Shown here piece by piece: positions 39,401 through 51,090 of a stretch of 64,000 nucleotides of DNA. Source of the DNA: Chrysomallon squamiferum (Eukaryota; Mollusca; Gastropoda; Neomphalida; Peltospiridae). The translations under genes and the position numbers were made by a program. The notes under the pieces were generated by a model. It was not told the DNA's origin and did not search any database. It saw only the letters and a program-made list of their open reading frames with translations. The stretch spans positions 16,000,456 to 16,064,455 of the forward strand of contig CM022671.1 in the NCBI GenBank assembly GCA_012295275.1, in the 5' to 3' direction. Position 1 is the first letter of the stretch; each line of letters begins with the position of its first letter.

Positions 39401-42400
39401 TTAAAACTGACTTCTCTCTCAACAAGATTATCTTAGAATCTATTATTCTATCTTTTTTTAACTGTTACATGTTTTGTTCCAGACAACTTCAGAAGCATCG
39501 ACTACGGCAGCGTGCCAGTATTGAGCTGCGAGACAGTTTGAGGAAGGAGGTGGCCAAGCAGCAGAGCATTGAAGAAAGCATGCGTGACAAGCGTGAACAG
39601 CAGAAAATGGACATTGCCAAGCTGAACCTGATGATAAACCAAGCAGAGGAACAGATGGTCAAACTGAGGAAGAGATATGAAGAGGCTGTCAAACACAGAA
39701 ATAACAGGTGTTTGTCAGTGCTGAGTGGTGGATGTGTGGTTCAGGGTGTTCTGAGAATGCTGTTCACACTTATTTTTCTTGCCCACTCTTTGTCCCACAG
39801 TCTGCCTCCCATGTCATGTCATGTCATACAAGAAGCTTTAAAGTATGCAGTGCTGTCTCAGAACTACTGTCATTATACTTCTTAATGTGACAGAAAAACT
39901 AGTTTCACCTGATGATACATGGTTATGTTATTGACTGAACTTAATAGTTTTCTGTTTCTTCTTGGGTATGAAGCACTTGCAGAGCAAACTCAGAATATAT
40001 AACCCTGGTGTTTTTTCACAAACAAGCAGATTGTTTATATATAAAACCCGGTTTTATTTAAAATAAAATAATCTGAAGGTTTGTCAAAATCTGATAAAGA
40101 ACTGAACAAATAAAATATTAATATTTGATTTATAATATACTCTGTTCAGTACTTTGACTTAAGATGTGAGTTAACAAACAGAATTCTCATTGAAACATAC
40201 TGCATAAAATTAGCATATTATTATTATCTAAGTTAAAAGTATTTAAGAAAGTAAATTTTGTATGAAACATTTATATTTTATTCGGTCCATTTTTTATCTG
40301 ATAAGTACTTATTAGATAATTTATATAAAATATTTCCAAACCTTCTTTTGCACCATGTTTTAATTTTATTAAAAAATATATTTCTTTTCTGCTTTTAGGG
40401 GCATTAAACTAATAGAAAGAAATGAAGAAGTGTGTATATTTTATGAAAAGGTCAACATACAAGGTGAGGAATGTTTTATACTCTTCATTATATTGTTTCT
40501 GAATGATAACCTTGAGAATGGTGTAGGAATGAAATTGACCTGTGTTCCGAATTCCAGACTAAAATTTTTTATATTTTTAAAGTTAATGTGAATTTACTTT
40601 AGATCAAATGGTAAGAACTGGAGAGGTTGAACTAAAGGGAAGAGAAGAAGAAATCAGATTTCTAGAACTGCAGTTGAATGAAGAGAAAAGAAATCTAGAA
40701 CTTCTGAGAAAATCTTTGCCAAGTAAAAGAGCTTTTGAACAAGAGCTTGTCACACTACAGATTCAGGTGATTTGATATTATAAATAATAATTAATAGATA
40801 ATATAATAATATAATGGTACTACAGCAATATAATATTTGCTATACTATTTTAAAAAGTACCAAAAATTAAGTTATAGCTAATATAATGTTTTCTATTACA
40901 GATCATAAGTTATAAATCTGAAATATTACTAAGCAAATAATTCATAATCCTATAAAATAATAGACAATGTTAGACAATATAATATTTTTCTATAACTGGA
41001 AGACTGACACTCACGTTTTTCTTTTTCAAATGATTTAATTTTGCAGCTTCAACAATGTCAAGACCGAATGCTGGATCTGGAGAAAAATCTAGAGAATCCT
41101 TACGATGAAACAAGAGTTCGCTATCTTGAGGGGAAAGACCCTTCACTATCAGAAATACAGAACAAAGTGGAAGATGTAAGTAATATTAGTAATATTTTCT
41201 TGTAGTTGTAGCAGATTTTGACATATTTATCGAAGCAGGAGTCACTATAAACATGGAATTATAATGGAAAATTTTATATATTTAATATAATGTTATTTTG
41301 CGTACCAAATAAATAATTATTTTATTATCTGAACAAACTATTTCATCTGTCATTTTAATAGAAGTGTCTAATATCATCAGTTATCGCATAGAAAGGACCT
41401 GAAGTTTTCTAAGATTGTTTTTGTATCTGGAACAGTGAAGTATTATAATATTAAATGTGTTATTGTTGAAAATCTACAGTGTGAAGAAAACAGAGACTTT
41501 AATCTGAAATTTCTTTTTTTTTCAGCTTGAGATGCGTCTTGCAGAGAAAGAGGAACAACTTTTGGAGAAGGATCTCATCTTCGAGCAGGTACAGAGAATG
41601 GCTGATCGAATACGACACAAAGCTGAAGTTGGCAAAGAAGATACGTTAGAACTGGCCAAGAAAGTAAGTGTTAAAACATGTGTTTGTATATCTCACCAGA
41701 TTAATGTATTTATAAACCTGATATTTTAAATAAGAAGATATCCATGCTATTAATCATATGTCATGGCTAAAAACTCATATATAAATCAATTATATTTTCT
41801 TCTACTTTTAACGTTAAAAGATCAGAAATTAATTTGTATGTTAAATAAGACTAATTATGACAATGTACTTGTTTGTTTTTTTTAAATTGTTTTTAAACCA
41901 TAAGTGCCTGCTCATTCTGTTTTGTGCGTCTAGCTAAATAACAGATTAGTAAATATAATTATACAATTGTATTAAATACTACAGCTGAATGATGTCCAAG
42001 CAAAAAAAAATCAAATAGACCACTGGGATTTGCCTCCTCAGTCTGTCTCCTTTGTATGTGTAGCTAAAAAAAAAAGATTTATAAATAAACACAAATATAA
42101 CACTGTATTAAAATATTACAGGTTAATGACGTCCAGGCAAAAATCAAAGAGACCACTCGCAAGATGATGGCCATAGTGTCAGAGCTGTCAATGAATCAGG
42201 CGAATGCGATGAAACTGCAGCAGGATCTGAAGAGCCAGGAGTCGGTGCTAGAACAGTGTTACATCAGAATGGAGAAGGGAGAACCTCCTAGTGATGATAT
42301 TTACAGAGACTGGCTGCGACACTGCAGAGAGGAAGAGAGGAAGGCTTTTGAGAGAGAAGAACAAAAAGCTGTAAGATTCTTTTTTTTTTTTTACACTACA

Positions 42401-43731
42401 CAACTAAATGAAATAACAGTCCTAAAATTCCAGTTTGAAAAGAGTAAACTAACAAAAAAAAATAATCTTGATAGTGAACTGTTATATCAGCTAAATCAAA
42501 AAATAATCTAAAAATAAAATAAAAATTCAAACATTCATATTTAAAAATAATAAATAAGAAAACTTGATAATGAAGTGTAATTGCAGTATTGATAATGAAC
42601 TGTAATTGCAGTATTAATATCCACTAAATAAAATAGTAATCCAAACATTTAGCTTTAAAAACAGCAAAAATAACAAAACTTGAAGAGAATTCTAGATATT
42701 TGACCTTTTGTTTTTTTGAAACATTTGCATAACATAGAGTACACAGAAAGGTTATCAGCAATATTGTTATCCATGGTGTGACTTATCTTACACAAAATGG
42801 TGTTAGTTATTGGTCAAATAATACATATATATTTATATATATATATATATATATTTTTTATTCTTGTAAGAATTGTTTTCCCATTATATAAATTTCATTT
42901 ATTTTTCTTCCCAGTCAATACTTTCGTCTTTCTTGTTTTAAAAATTCACATAGTTATCTCCCTTCTCCAATGTTTATTTTTTTCTTGTTTTTAATTTTTA
43001 ATTTTTTTTTGTTATTGTTTATTTTTGTTATGTTCATTCTGCACAGTCTCTTGAGTTGATTTTAATGATTTTGTTTATGCCTGTAAATATGGAGATGTAT
43101 AATACTTTTAAAAACAGCTACTTCCTTGTTGTTTTTGGTAGTTGTCAGATATTTAAATTATTATTATCAAGAAAGAAACTTTCCATTTAGAAATTGTATT
43201 TTAATGCCAGAAAAATTGATTGTTAAAAAACAATTACATTAGTTCTAACTGTAATTTTATGTTTTATATAAGAACAATAACAACAACAACATAATAATAA
43301 TAACAAAACAGCACAACCACCACTACCACCACTAAATGCAATCACTACCAGCAATAACAGCAACCACAATGTCACAAATATGATAAAAACAACAACAGCA
43401 ATAAAAAACACAACAGGAACAAAGATAACAAAGTATTAATCAAAATAATAATAAAGTTGATGATGATGAAAATAACGAATAACTAACTAACTAAATATAA
43501 ATAATTTACCTGTTACGTAAATTACAGATTGAGGAGGATGAAGAACACTACAAACTGCCTGGTGGCCTTGTGACAACTGCTGAGCCACGCCCCAATGCCT
43601 ACATCCCCGATGATGACACCGAGCTGCCTATTCCACGACCATACGGCTCTCATGCTCCATACAAACCCAGCGAGGCCGGCTCGACTATGCGACATATTCG
43701 CAAACCCATACCCAAACCCATTGAAATATAG
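32027..43731 (+). CDS. CCDC146: Coiled-coil domain-containing protein 146
   Basis: Predicted 950 residues, close to the vertebrate 955, in nineteen coding exons: 32027-32167, 33090-33172, 33646-33855, 34122-34179, 34540-34716, 35081-35154, 35485-35712, 36504-36690, 37040-37135, 37850-37975, 38259-38392, 38918-39082, 39483-39707, 40399-40463, 40603-40766, 41047-41175, 41526-41663, 42122-42370, 43528-43731. The start is the first Met after an in-frame TAA (31982-31984) in the same exon. The N-terminal 47 residues are acidic and disordered; the body is almost continuous Lys/Glu/Gln-rich coiled coil. The last exon has [11 protein letters not shown], then LPIPRPYG, then [14 protein letters not shown], which I recognise as the CCDC146 C-terminus. 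Known: CCDC146 (Chlamydomonas MBO2) is a centriolar and axonemal microtubule-associated protein, and loss in mammals gives sperm flagellum defects. Identity rests on C-terminus, length and coiled-coil layout. AATAAA is at 44676-44681. Confidence 0.85.
32205..32335. repeat. (TA)n(CT)n microsatellite just inside CCDC146 intron 1
   Basis: TATA/TCTA repeats pass into about 27 CT units starting 110 bp after the exon 1 donor. Confidence 0.95.
32463..32695 (+). repeat. Three-copy minisatellite, about 78 bp unit, in CCDC146 intron 1
   Basis: Units start near 32463, 32543 and 32618. Each has a self-complementary ATACTAGTATAC-type core (third copy ATGCTGGTATAC), then TTATCTTGAATGTTTGAATCAC, then an ATAAATCATAAAAATA end. 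Copies two and three are most alike. Confidence 0.85.
33355..33398. repeat. (TG)n microsatellite
   Basis: About 21 TG units in CCDC146 intron 2, followed by a short CTA tract. Confidence 0.95.
36659..36816 (+). repeat. Triplicated 3' end and donor of CCDC146 exon 8
   Basis: The end of exon 8 with its donor is followed by two tandem copies in the intron, at about 36719-36767 and 36773-36816. Copy 2 keeps the sequence ending ACAG then GTATGTTATAT, so it carries an intact consensus donor at 36753. Copy 3 has lost it (CACATACATG). Spacing is near 60 bp. Use of the second donor would add an in-frame stop, because the intervening sequence reads VCYIYF-stop. Confidence 0.85.
37540..37849 (+). repeat. 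Tandem decayed copies of the acceptor and start of CCDC146 exon 10
   Basis: Before the real exon 10 (37850), three degraded copies repeat the same order: ATATTTGATTRTTTTCA acceptor tract, then a fragment related to CTGACAGCTGTAGAAC. Acceptor-like ends are at 37559, 37657 and 37744, and exon-like remnants follow (CTAACAGCTGTAGAAC; CTGACAGAACATG; AGACAGCTGTAAAAG). Period is about 90-105 bp. Linkers repeat too (TCTTTAATTAATA). None preserves the reading frame. Confidence 0.85.
41925..42121 (+). repeat. Decayed copy of the acceptor and start of CCDC146 exon 18
   Basis: An acceptor CTACAG (ending 41984) and an exon-like segment 41985-42025 resemble the true acceptor and exon start at 42122, 137 bp downstream. 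GATGTCCAAGCAAAA corresponds to GACGTCCAGGCAAAA and AATAGACCAC to AGAGACCAC. The copy has four extra A residues in its A-run, which shifts the frame, so it is a relic. The flanking GTAGCTAAA-to-ACAG stretch is duplicated as well. Confidence 0.85.
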
Positions 43732-44675
43732 AAAAAACAGCAGCAAAACAAACACACGTGAAGTGAAAATAAAATCAAAATTGAGCCTAATTAGTCGTTC
43801 TAAAATGAGTAACCTGTCAGTTTTATTGTAAAGGCAGTGTTATATGGTTATTAAACGTATTCGAATAATACATTTTTTTTTTCAGACCTCAGTGTTAAAA
43901 AAGTTCATAGCACCAAACTCCAGTTTCTTATTAATTGTAGACAAGTGATGTGTTAATTAGAAGCGTCATTATGTTTTTCATACTGAACAAAAATGTTATG
44001 GGTCATTACATAACTGACGTGCATAAAAAAAAAAAAGACAGGAAAAGAAAGATTATTTTATAGACCAAAATACAGCGTCGATTGTGAATTTGATGTCCCA
44101 TCAAAGAAACATGAACAGATACTCCCAGATTACTAAATTCTTTTGTTCAGTATGGACATGTTGAACAGTATTATGCCTGGTTTAGAAATTTAAAAGGACT
44201 GAAGATGTCAGTTAAATGTGTGTTATTATTTTTATTATTATTATTAGTAACATTTATATAATGTTGACAAATGATGATGCTTAAGTTCATAGACAAACCA
44301 AAAAGAGATATTCCTTTGAAACCATAATTTTCTTTTAACTTGTTTAAAATATGTATTTTAAAAGTATTTTTTAATTTAATCTCCTGATACTTTTAATTAT
44401 AGCTTTTTACAATCAGTCTGTTGGTTATATGTTGTCATTATTTTAATATTTGATTGTTATCTTTATGTAATTTTATATGTGTTTAATAACAATGTGTGTT
44501 GCCCCTTTTCTTTGCCAAACAGCTGTCTTCCCCTCTTTGTCGTTTCAGGCCAAATTGAATACCTTTAGTGCCCTTTTATTTTATAGAGTTACAAATGAAA
44601 ATATGTATACACACCTGTCTAATCCTTTCCACAGCTGTTTTTAAGAACCGTTTTTACAGTTGTTTCTGAGGAGAA

Positions 44676-44681
44676 AATAAA
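44676..44681 (+). terminator. Candidate poly(A) signal of CCDC146
   Basis: AATAAA lies 945 bp past the stop codon, near the end of the run of 3'-flanking sequence; a shorter 3' UTR is also possible. Confidence 0.4.
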
Positions 44682-45555
44682 ACAACCATTGTTAAGTCTT
44701 GCTTATGTATTGTTATCTTCTTTTATAATCCTAGTTTGTAAAAAAAAAAATTTAATTATTATTTTTTATTATTATTCTTTTTGTAGTTATTAAAAGTTTA
44801 AAAACCGTTTTTATTATTTTTCTGTTATAATTATGTATATAATAGTATCATTTGTTCTGCCTGATATATAATTTTATAATCATTCTGTATCACAGGGCAT
44901 AAACAATATTTTTATATCTAATCAGACATACACACACACACGCATATAATTTTTAGATCTGGTACAAAAACGTGATGTTAGTCATAGCTGTTTGTATGAA
45001 ATAAACAGCGGCAATGGTCTGTATTCTTCAAAAATCGGTTCAAAGACTAATTATTAGATAGTTGTAAATGTCTTCTGAAACGCAAAATCATTATTTTACA
45101 ACTAAAGCAGTGTCGTAAGTCATACATGAAACATGAGCATAAGGTTGTGAGATTTCTATATCGACTTCTGTTTTTATTACACATTAGTTTCTGCACTTGT
45201 AGAATATTCCATACAAGTTCGACAAGGAAATTTTCTTCTAATCATCATGCTTATTTCCAGCCGTTAACATAAACATGTCACTGACATGTCACAAACAGCA
45301 TTCTGATATAATTTATTATTGTTAAAATCAACTTTTAACGTTCAAAGTTATTTCAGGAAACTTGTTATGAGAAACGAAAATGATGCTCGATTTAAAATAT
45401 TGGTGTAAAATATTGCGAAAAGAATCATAGTTGGCACGTTTCGCACGTGCTCAGAAATACATCGTAACGTAAAGAAGACTGTTTACTTGAAGAAATTCAA
45501 ATGTATTGCGAAAAAATACAGTAAAGAAATTCAACATAATGCAAATTCAACTAGG

Positions 45556-45711
45556 ATGTATGGAGTGAAATTTCTGTGCTGTATAGCATTGCTGTATTAC
45601 ATCCTGTGGATTAATTCTGTCGCGAAAAGTAGGGCCTATACTAAGTCTTTTTTCGTGACTATTTTACATCCAAAATTTCTGAATGGGACGAATATGATTA
45701 CTGTGAAATAA
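45556..45711 (+). CDS. Small ORF with a hydrophobic segment, unrecognised
   Basis: A 51-codon ATG ORF. Residues 4-20 (roughly VKFLCCIALLYYILWI) form a hydrophobic stretch like a signal anchor, followed by basic residues and a possible N-glycosylation site (NGT). It sits in CpG-bearing sequence rather than in low-complexity DNA. There is no paired splice donor or homologue I recognise. It may be the start of a type II membrane protein or chance. Confidence 0.18.
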   Translation: MYGVKFLCCIALLYYILWINSVAKSRAYTKSFFVTILHPKFLNGTNMITVK

Positions 45712-46750
45712 CTTTCAATATACTTGATCTTGTTCCTATTCTTTCTTCACCTTTTTTTTTCATTTTTTTTTTCATTTTTTAAAATTTATTTTAATATTTA
45801 CTAATTGAAGTTAATTGAAATAAAATATTTTAAAAACATTAAGAATCTTTGACCTTTTTTTGTTGATGTGAGATAGTTGCTTTTCGGTCATCTTTTATCT
45901 ATTTCTGTGTATCGAAATGTAATCTTGAAATGTCATTACTGGTTGAAGCCATTTTGAGATTACCAGTCTTTCCTTCTTTGTGTACAATTAATTATTTTAA
46001 AATAATTTGATCTACACTTATATGGAATTAGATATATGGTTAAGTCCATGCAGACAAAAAAAATCTTCCGTCGCTACTCGATGGGATTGTGCATTTGTTG
46101 GTGTTTGTATATATAATAAGTGCTTGATCACTTAGGCTGCCTGTTAATTAGTTTGGACATGCACGCAGAAAAACAAAATTAAGAATTAGCTTCTTCCCTC
46201 TGGGAGTCAGTAACCGTCTGTTAATTTTATACATACGTCAACAGTTATCTTTATTAGGTGTGTATCTCTGTTTTCAAACGAATGACGTTTTCCTTCTTGT
46301 TATTTTTCATTTCAGGTTGAACAAATAGGAAGATTCTGTCAGTATCACAGACATCTTTAATGATTTATTAGCAATATTGAAATAATACTTACTTGATATT
46401 TGCTGGTGAATTTGAGAAGTGCTGCGTCATATCTGAATACAATGTATTTGATGCCATATTGGAATTACACGTGAGTGTGTGCGTGCGTGCGTGTGCTTGT
46501 GTGTTTATCTGAAAGTAGTTTTATTCTAGAGAGATGAATCCTTATTTTCTTCCAATATTTTTATGTTAAGTCGATCCTGGGAATCGGTGACTTGAAAAAC
46601 ATTTCATTCGTAATAATAATTTTTCCCTGACTTCTTTATGCATTACTTTATTTTAACGTTTATTATATAAACTATATAAACTATATATATAAAATATTCG
46701 TGAGTATTTTATTGTCTCTAAATTTATGAGTTTTTGCAACCATATTTTTA

Positions 46751-46752
<2 letters not shown>

Positions 46753-46796
<44 letters not shown>

Positions 46797-46797
46797 G
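46753..46797. repeat. (CA)n microsatellite
   Basis: About 21 CA units. Confidence 0.95.
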
Positions 46798-46831
46798 TTT
46801 TTTTTTAACATTTTGTTTTGTTTTTGTTTTT

Positions 46832-47190
46832 TTACATAAGTATATAACACATAAAACTTAATTATTATTTATTACTATTATTATAATAATGTGCTTTTAC
46901 AAAGGCATATAACTCATAAAATCTAATTGTTATTTATCTTTATTATTATAATACTTATCTTTTACGTTGGCATATAACACGTAAAATCTAATTATTATTT
47001 ATTACTAGTATTATGATAGTGTACTTTTACACAGGCATATAACACATACAATCTAATTATTATTTGTTACTATGTCCTTGTACGTTGGAATATAACACAC
47101 AATAATACAACATGTATAACATGTAATAATGTTCTTTTACGTAGGCGTATAAGACAGAATTTAATTATTATTTATTACTATTATTACAAA
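46832..47190 (+). repeat. Minisatellite, about 66 bp unit, 4-5 copies
   Basis: Units share GGCATATAACACATAAAATC, then TAATTATTATTTATTACTA, then CTTTTACR. Matching points are near 46838, 46903, 46969 and 47033, with shorter decayed units near 47086 and 47142. Confidence 0.85.
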
Positions 47191-47289
47191 GACGTAGACA
47201 TAAAATATATCAACGATTATGATCTAATAGATGACGCATGAAGCGTTGCAGTGTGGGTCAAGGTCATCTTAATCCATTTCTTTTCTAGT

Positions 47290-47432
47290 GGATTAATGGT
47301 TACAGATTAACGCCTGACAGAACAAATAAGGATTAACTGAGGGTGCCCAAAGTTTTAGATATCAGAATGTACGTGAACTTGGATGGCAGAGATTTTATAA
47401 ACGAACATTATTCTGATCTTAGACGTAAACAA
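47290..47432 (+). other. Putative exon with 22-codon ORF and strong donor
   Basis: A TTTCTTTTCTAG acceptor ends at 47289 and the exon ends in CGTAAACAA followed by GTAAGT at 47433. An ATG at 47367 opens 22 codons (MYVNLDGRDF... ending LRRKQ) that run straight into the donor. Joined to the acceptor at 51089, the frame would differ from the 394-codon ORF and stop after 48 more codons, so this is either a 5' UTR exon with an upstream ORF or an exon of another transcript. Confidence 0.35.
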
Positions 47433-47838
47433 GTAAGTATTGTTGTTGTTGTGTTGTTGTTGTTGCTGTCGTTGTTATTTTGTTGTTGTTTTTGTTGATG
47501 ATGATGATGACGATGAGGTTACATTGTCTGAATTAAGCTAAACCAACAGTTGTCATGATAAATGGTAAATAATATTTTGAAATAAGATCATTCCACTATA
47601 CGTATTTCTCGTTTTGAAAATTAGTCATTTCTGCTGACAGATTTTACTGTAATCACGAGTTAATGGTGTTCCTCTCAGAAACCTGCTATCAAATGAAATG
47701 TCTAATTAAAAACCGCTGCTTCATAAAACAAAATAATATTTGTATCGTGGTAAGAGAAGGTGATATGCGAAGACGATCCAACACCAAAAACCTAATAATG
47801 TTTAATACAGAAACATCATAGAAACAAATATATTTAGA

Positions 47839-47840
47839 CA

Positions 47841-47900
<60 letters not shown>
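47839..47900. repeat. (AAT)n microsatellite
   Basis: About 20 AAT units followed by AAC units. Confidence 0.95.
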
Positions 47901-47902
<2 letters not shown>

Positions 47903-50499
47903 CAACAACAGCAACAACAATAATAATAGTAATAACAAGAAGAAGAAAAAGAAGAAAAGTAAAAACAACACCAACACAATAACATTATTCCTCTTTTTTG
48001 GGGGTTGATTTTAAGGTTAATTCCATCTAGCATCACAATTTGTTTTAGAAAGTATATTACGTTAATACCTGTTAATTAAATGTGATGTTAGTCATGAAAT
48101 ATGACATCATTTATCGTGTGTCGTTGTAGCGGATCTAGCTACTGTCAAAGTATTGTGACAAAAAAAAAAAGCATATAACTCTCCGGATTGGTAAATAATA
48201 CTAACATAGTAAACAAACATTTCTGAAAGGCATTAAAGAACCAGAACATTATTATTATTATTATTTTTATTGTTATTGTTATTATTATTATTATTATTAT
48301 TGTTATTATATAATTCTTTTATTATCTGTAAAAATGTTACAGTCACATATACACACAGATATATACACATCAGTCTATCGTATAATAAATTTATGTTTTC
48401 TATAACTCAGTTTTCACGTCTTGCAAGAAAACTGCTAAATCCATTTATGCGAGACAGAACACACTATACTCAGAGGTTATGAGTAAGCAGCCGTTGTCAG
48501 ATTATTTCTACTTTAAACCAAACTTGACACAAAATGGAGAAAACGGCTGAAACAAATTGCTTATTGACCGATATTCTTGGAGATGTTAATGGCATCTCAG
48601 AACATTATGACGCTTGACAAAGCCACGCTAATTTTTCATTTGACAAAAACGTGTGGTAAGTAAGAGATAGGTTTTCATTTTGATTTTGTGAATGTGTAAT
48701 TAGCCACAGGTGTTTGAATCTACGGATACGTTAAAGATAAATTTGAGGTGTTATATTACATGTAGTAGAATTGGCAGATTTAAAACAAAATATATGTTTT
48801 TACTGATTTTTGACAGAATTATTTATTGATGCTAGGCATATTTTTCTATAAACAGTTTTAAACTGTCAAAAATATATTGGTATTTTCCTTTTTTTATCTT
48901 TTTTCGGTTCTTTCTTTCTTTTCCCACGCCTTTTTTTAATATATATATATATATATTTAATTTTGTTATTATTTTTTATTTTGTTTTTAATTGCTCTTGC
49001 CAGCTCTTTATGAACTAAAACTGTTATCGATTTGCAGCAATCGAATTTTTATTTTTGCATTCCACACTTTGGAGAAAAATGATAATCCACTTACAGAGTG
49101 TTAATGGCAAGAACTAATGCGGTAATGATGAGTATCCAATCTTCCACCTTCATGTCTCAAGTCAAAGTCCTAAACACTGAGTTTCTCTCTTTAAATGTAT
49201 GATTTTTATTTTTTATAATTACAATATTTTAAACACGTCCATGAAATGTAAACATAGAAGACAAAAATCAGTTGGTTATAACAATATATGTTTGAAAATT
49301 GCGTTGAAGTTTATCACAGCTAAATAGCATACTTTATAGGAGGTAATAACTGCATTAAAGAAAGAAAGAAAAATAATAATCAATAAAACCCTATACAAAA
49401 CAGTTAATAATTTTAAATAGTTTATAGTCTGTAATACTTCCTGCTTCTTAATAATATTTAGTGTCAAATATCAGCGTTGATAAAATATTACGATGTTATA
49501 CCCATATAATCTATTGTAATCCTTCCCAGGTAGGCTCATTAGACATTGCTGTCTTAATAGGAATAATTTCATCAAGGATATGGAGAAAACGGCTTAGAGT
49601 CTGTGAAAAAGATCGTCCATCATCAAATTATTATTACTTTTTCTTCTTCTTAATTGATAATTTTCTCCCAGTTTCGGTAGTGTGTAAAAACTAACTCTAT
49701 TTTTGGAAGACGACAGATACTTCTTTTAAAAAAAAAACACATCATTTTCTTCTAGCTTCCCCAAGGACATACTGATCTTGTAGAATGCAAAATGTAAGCC
49801 CGCTGTCTGAGTGAAATAAATATTTGTTTGGCACAGACAAATAGCTAAAGAATAGCCATCGATTGTTTGACTGTTACTGTCATTCTGCATTTCTTTATTT
49901 TTACGTTGCCTACGCATATTGTTATATGGGCTAGAAACAACAAACTGCTCGGTGTTAAAAAAAAGCCGATACCAATGTTTGTAGCAATTGGTAATCTATA
50001 GAGTTCTGCTGAGCAGAATGTTTAACACACATTTTGTTTCTGCAACGCAAATCCTTTTATTCCATCTCATTGATCACAAGGGAATAAATGAATGGATTTA
50101 TCATTAGCACTCGCTGTAACAATCTATAACAAATATGGTAAAATACCAATACTAAATCAAGCAACTTGCTTGGGTCTGTCGTTACAGCTAGGAAAGCTAA
50201 TTAAGTTATTTTATTGTATTTCTTCGCTGTACACTGGGAAATTAAATCCCAGTAATTTCTTTTCCACGGGGAGGTTATCTGGCTCCGTAAATTGCGAGGG
50301 ATCATGGAATCGATTTTATGTTTTGCTTATAGCACTATCTGTTTAAGTATTATTATTATTAGTAGCAGCAGCAATAGTAGCAGTCCTCAGAATGTGGCAG
50401 TCCTCCCATGACTTTTATAGAGCATTGATCAGCCGTAATAAAACAAATCACCACTACACGTATACAAAGCGAATGAATCCAAAATATGTTGTTTCACAT

Positions 50500-50576
50500 C
50501 AGAGACTGTTATTCTCTCATTCAGCTAAATATCAGATATTGACAGTTTAACTGTCGCCGATTTTACAACATGTCAG
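50500..50576 (+). other. Putative 5' UTR exon of the 394-codon gene
   Basis: Ends CAACATGTCAG followed by GTATGT. Spliced to the acceptor at 51089, the frame of the downstream ORF meets a TAA in this exon before any ATG, so ATG 51091 would be the start. A short upstream ORF (ATG at 50571, MSGCHK..., 12 codons) would cross the junction and overlap that start. The 5' limit is arbitrary. Confidence 0.4.
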
Positions 50577-51090
50577 GTATGTTAATCTTTTTAAATGTGT
50601 GGATTTTGGATTATATTTTGTTTGTTTGTTTGTTTTAACACTGCTTTCATATAGTTTGATGAAATCAGTTATAAAACACTTCTGTCTCCGTTCTCTCTCC
50701 GTTTATCCAAAACAAAAAGCATAAACAATTAACACTCATTTTCACTATCATCGTCTTCGTCGTCTCTACTGTATACCCTTTCTGACATATATACACACAC
50801 ATTTATAACAAATAACCGGTGCTGATTAATACATCGAATCTTTTTTTGGGGTGAATAGAAGTAGAAGAAAGTGTTAAATATAATTATATATGTTTTAAAT
50901 CGATATAAAACAGAATTAATATTTAACAACGGTTCAGAAGTATTATTATTATTTTTTTGATCCCAGCTCTGCTATAAAATAATGCCGTAAACCTCACGTA
51001 TAATTAAGTCCAAATGTCAAGCGGGTTATTTATTCTGTTTTCGTTTTAATGTACTTTATCTGAATAGAAATGTAAATTACTTTTTACAGG

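Larger units (their letters stand above)
43732..51089. other. Intergenic region downstream of CCDC146, with probable 5' exons of the next gene
   Basis: First comes the CCDC146 3' UTR (AATAAA at 44676-44681). From about 45 kb the sequence becomes less AT-rich with more CpG. Four pieces look like upstream exons of a plus-strand gene, probably the 394-codon gene at 51091: acceptor at 46316, exon 47290-47432 with a GTAAGT donor, donor GTAAGT at 48656, and donor GTATGT at 50577. It also contains a 66-bp minisatellite (46832-47190), CA and AAT microsatellites and a 51-codon ORF with a hydrophobic stretch at 45556. Confidence 0.5.

Noticed and set aside
49461-49694. 77-codon ORF following an acceptor-like TTCCCAG near 49528
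   Set aside because: No matching donor, ends in low-complexity Tyr/Phe translation; not convincing as an exon.
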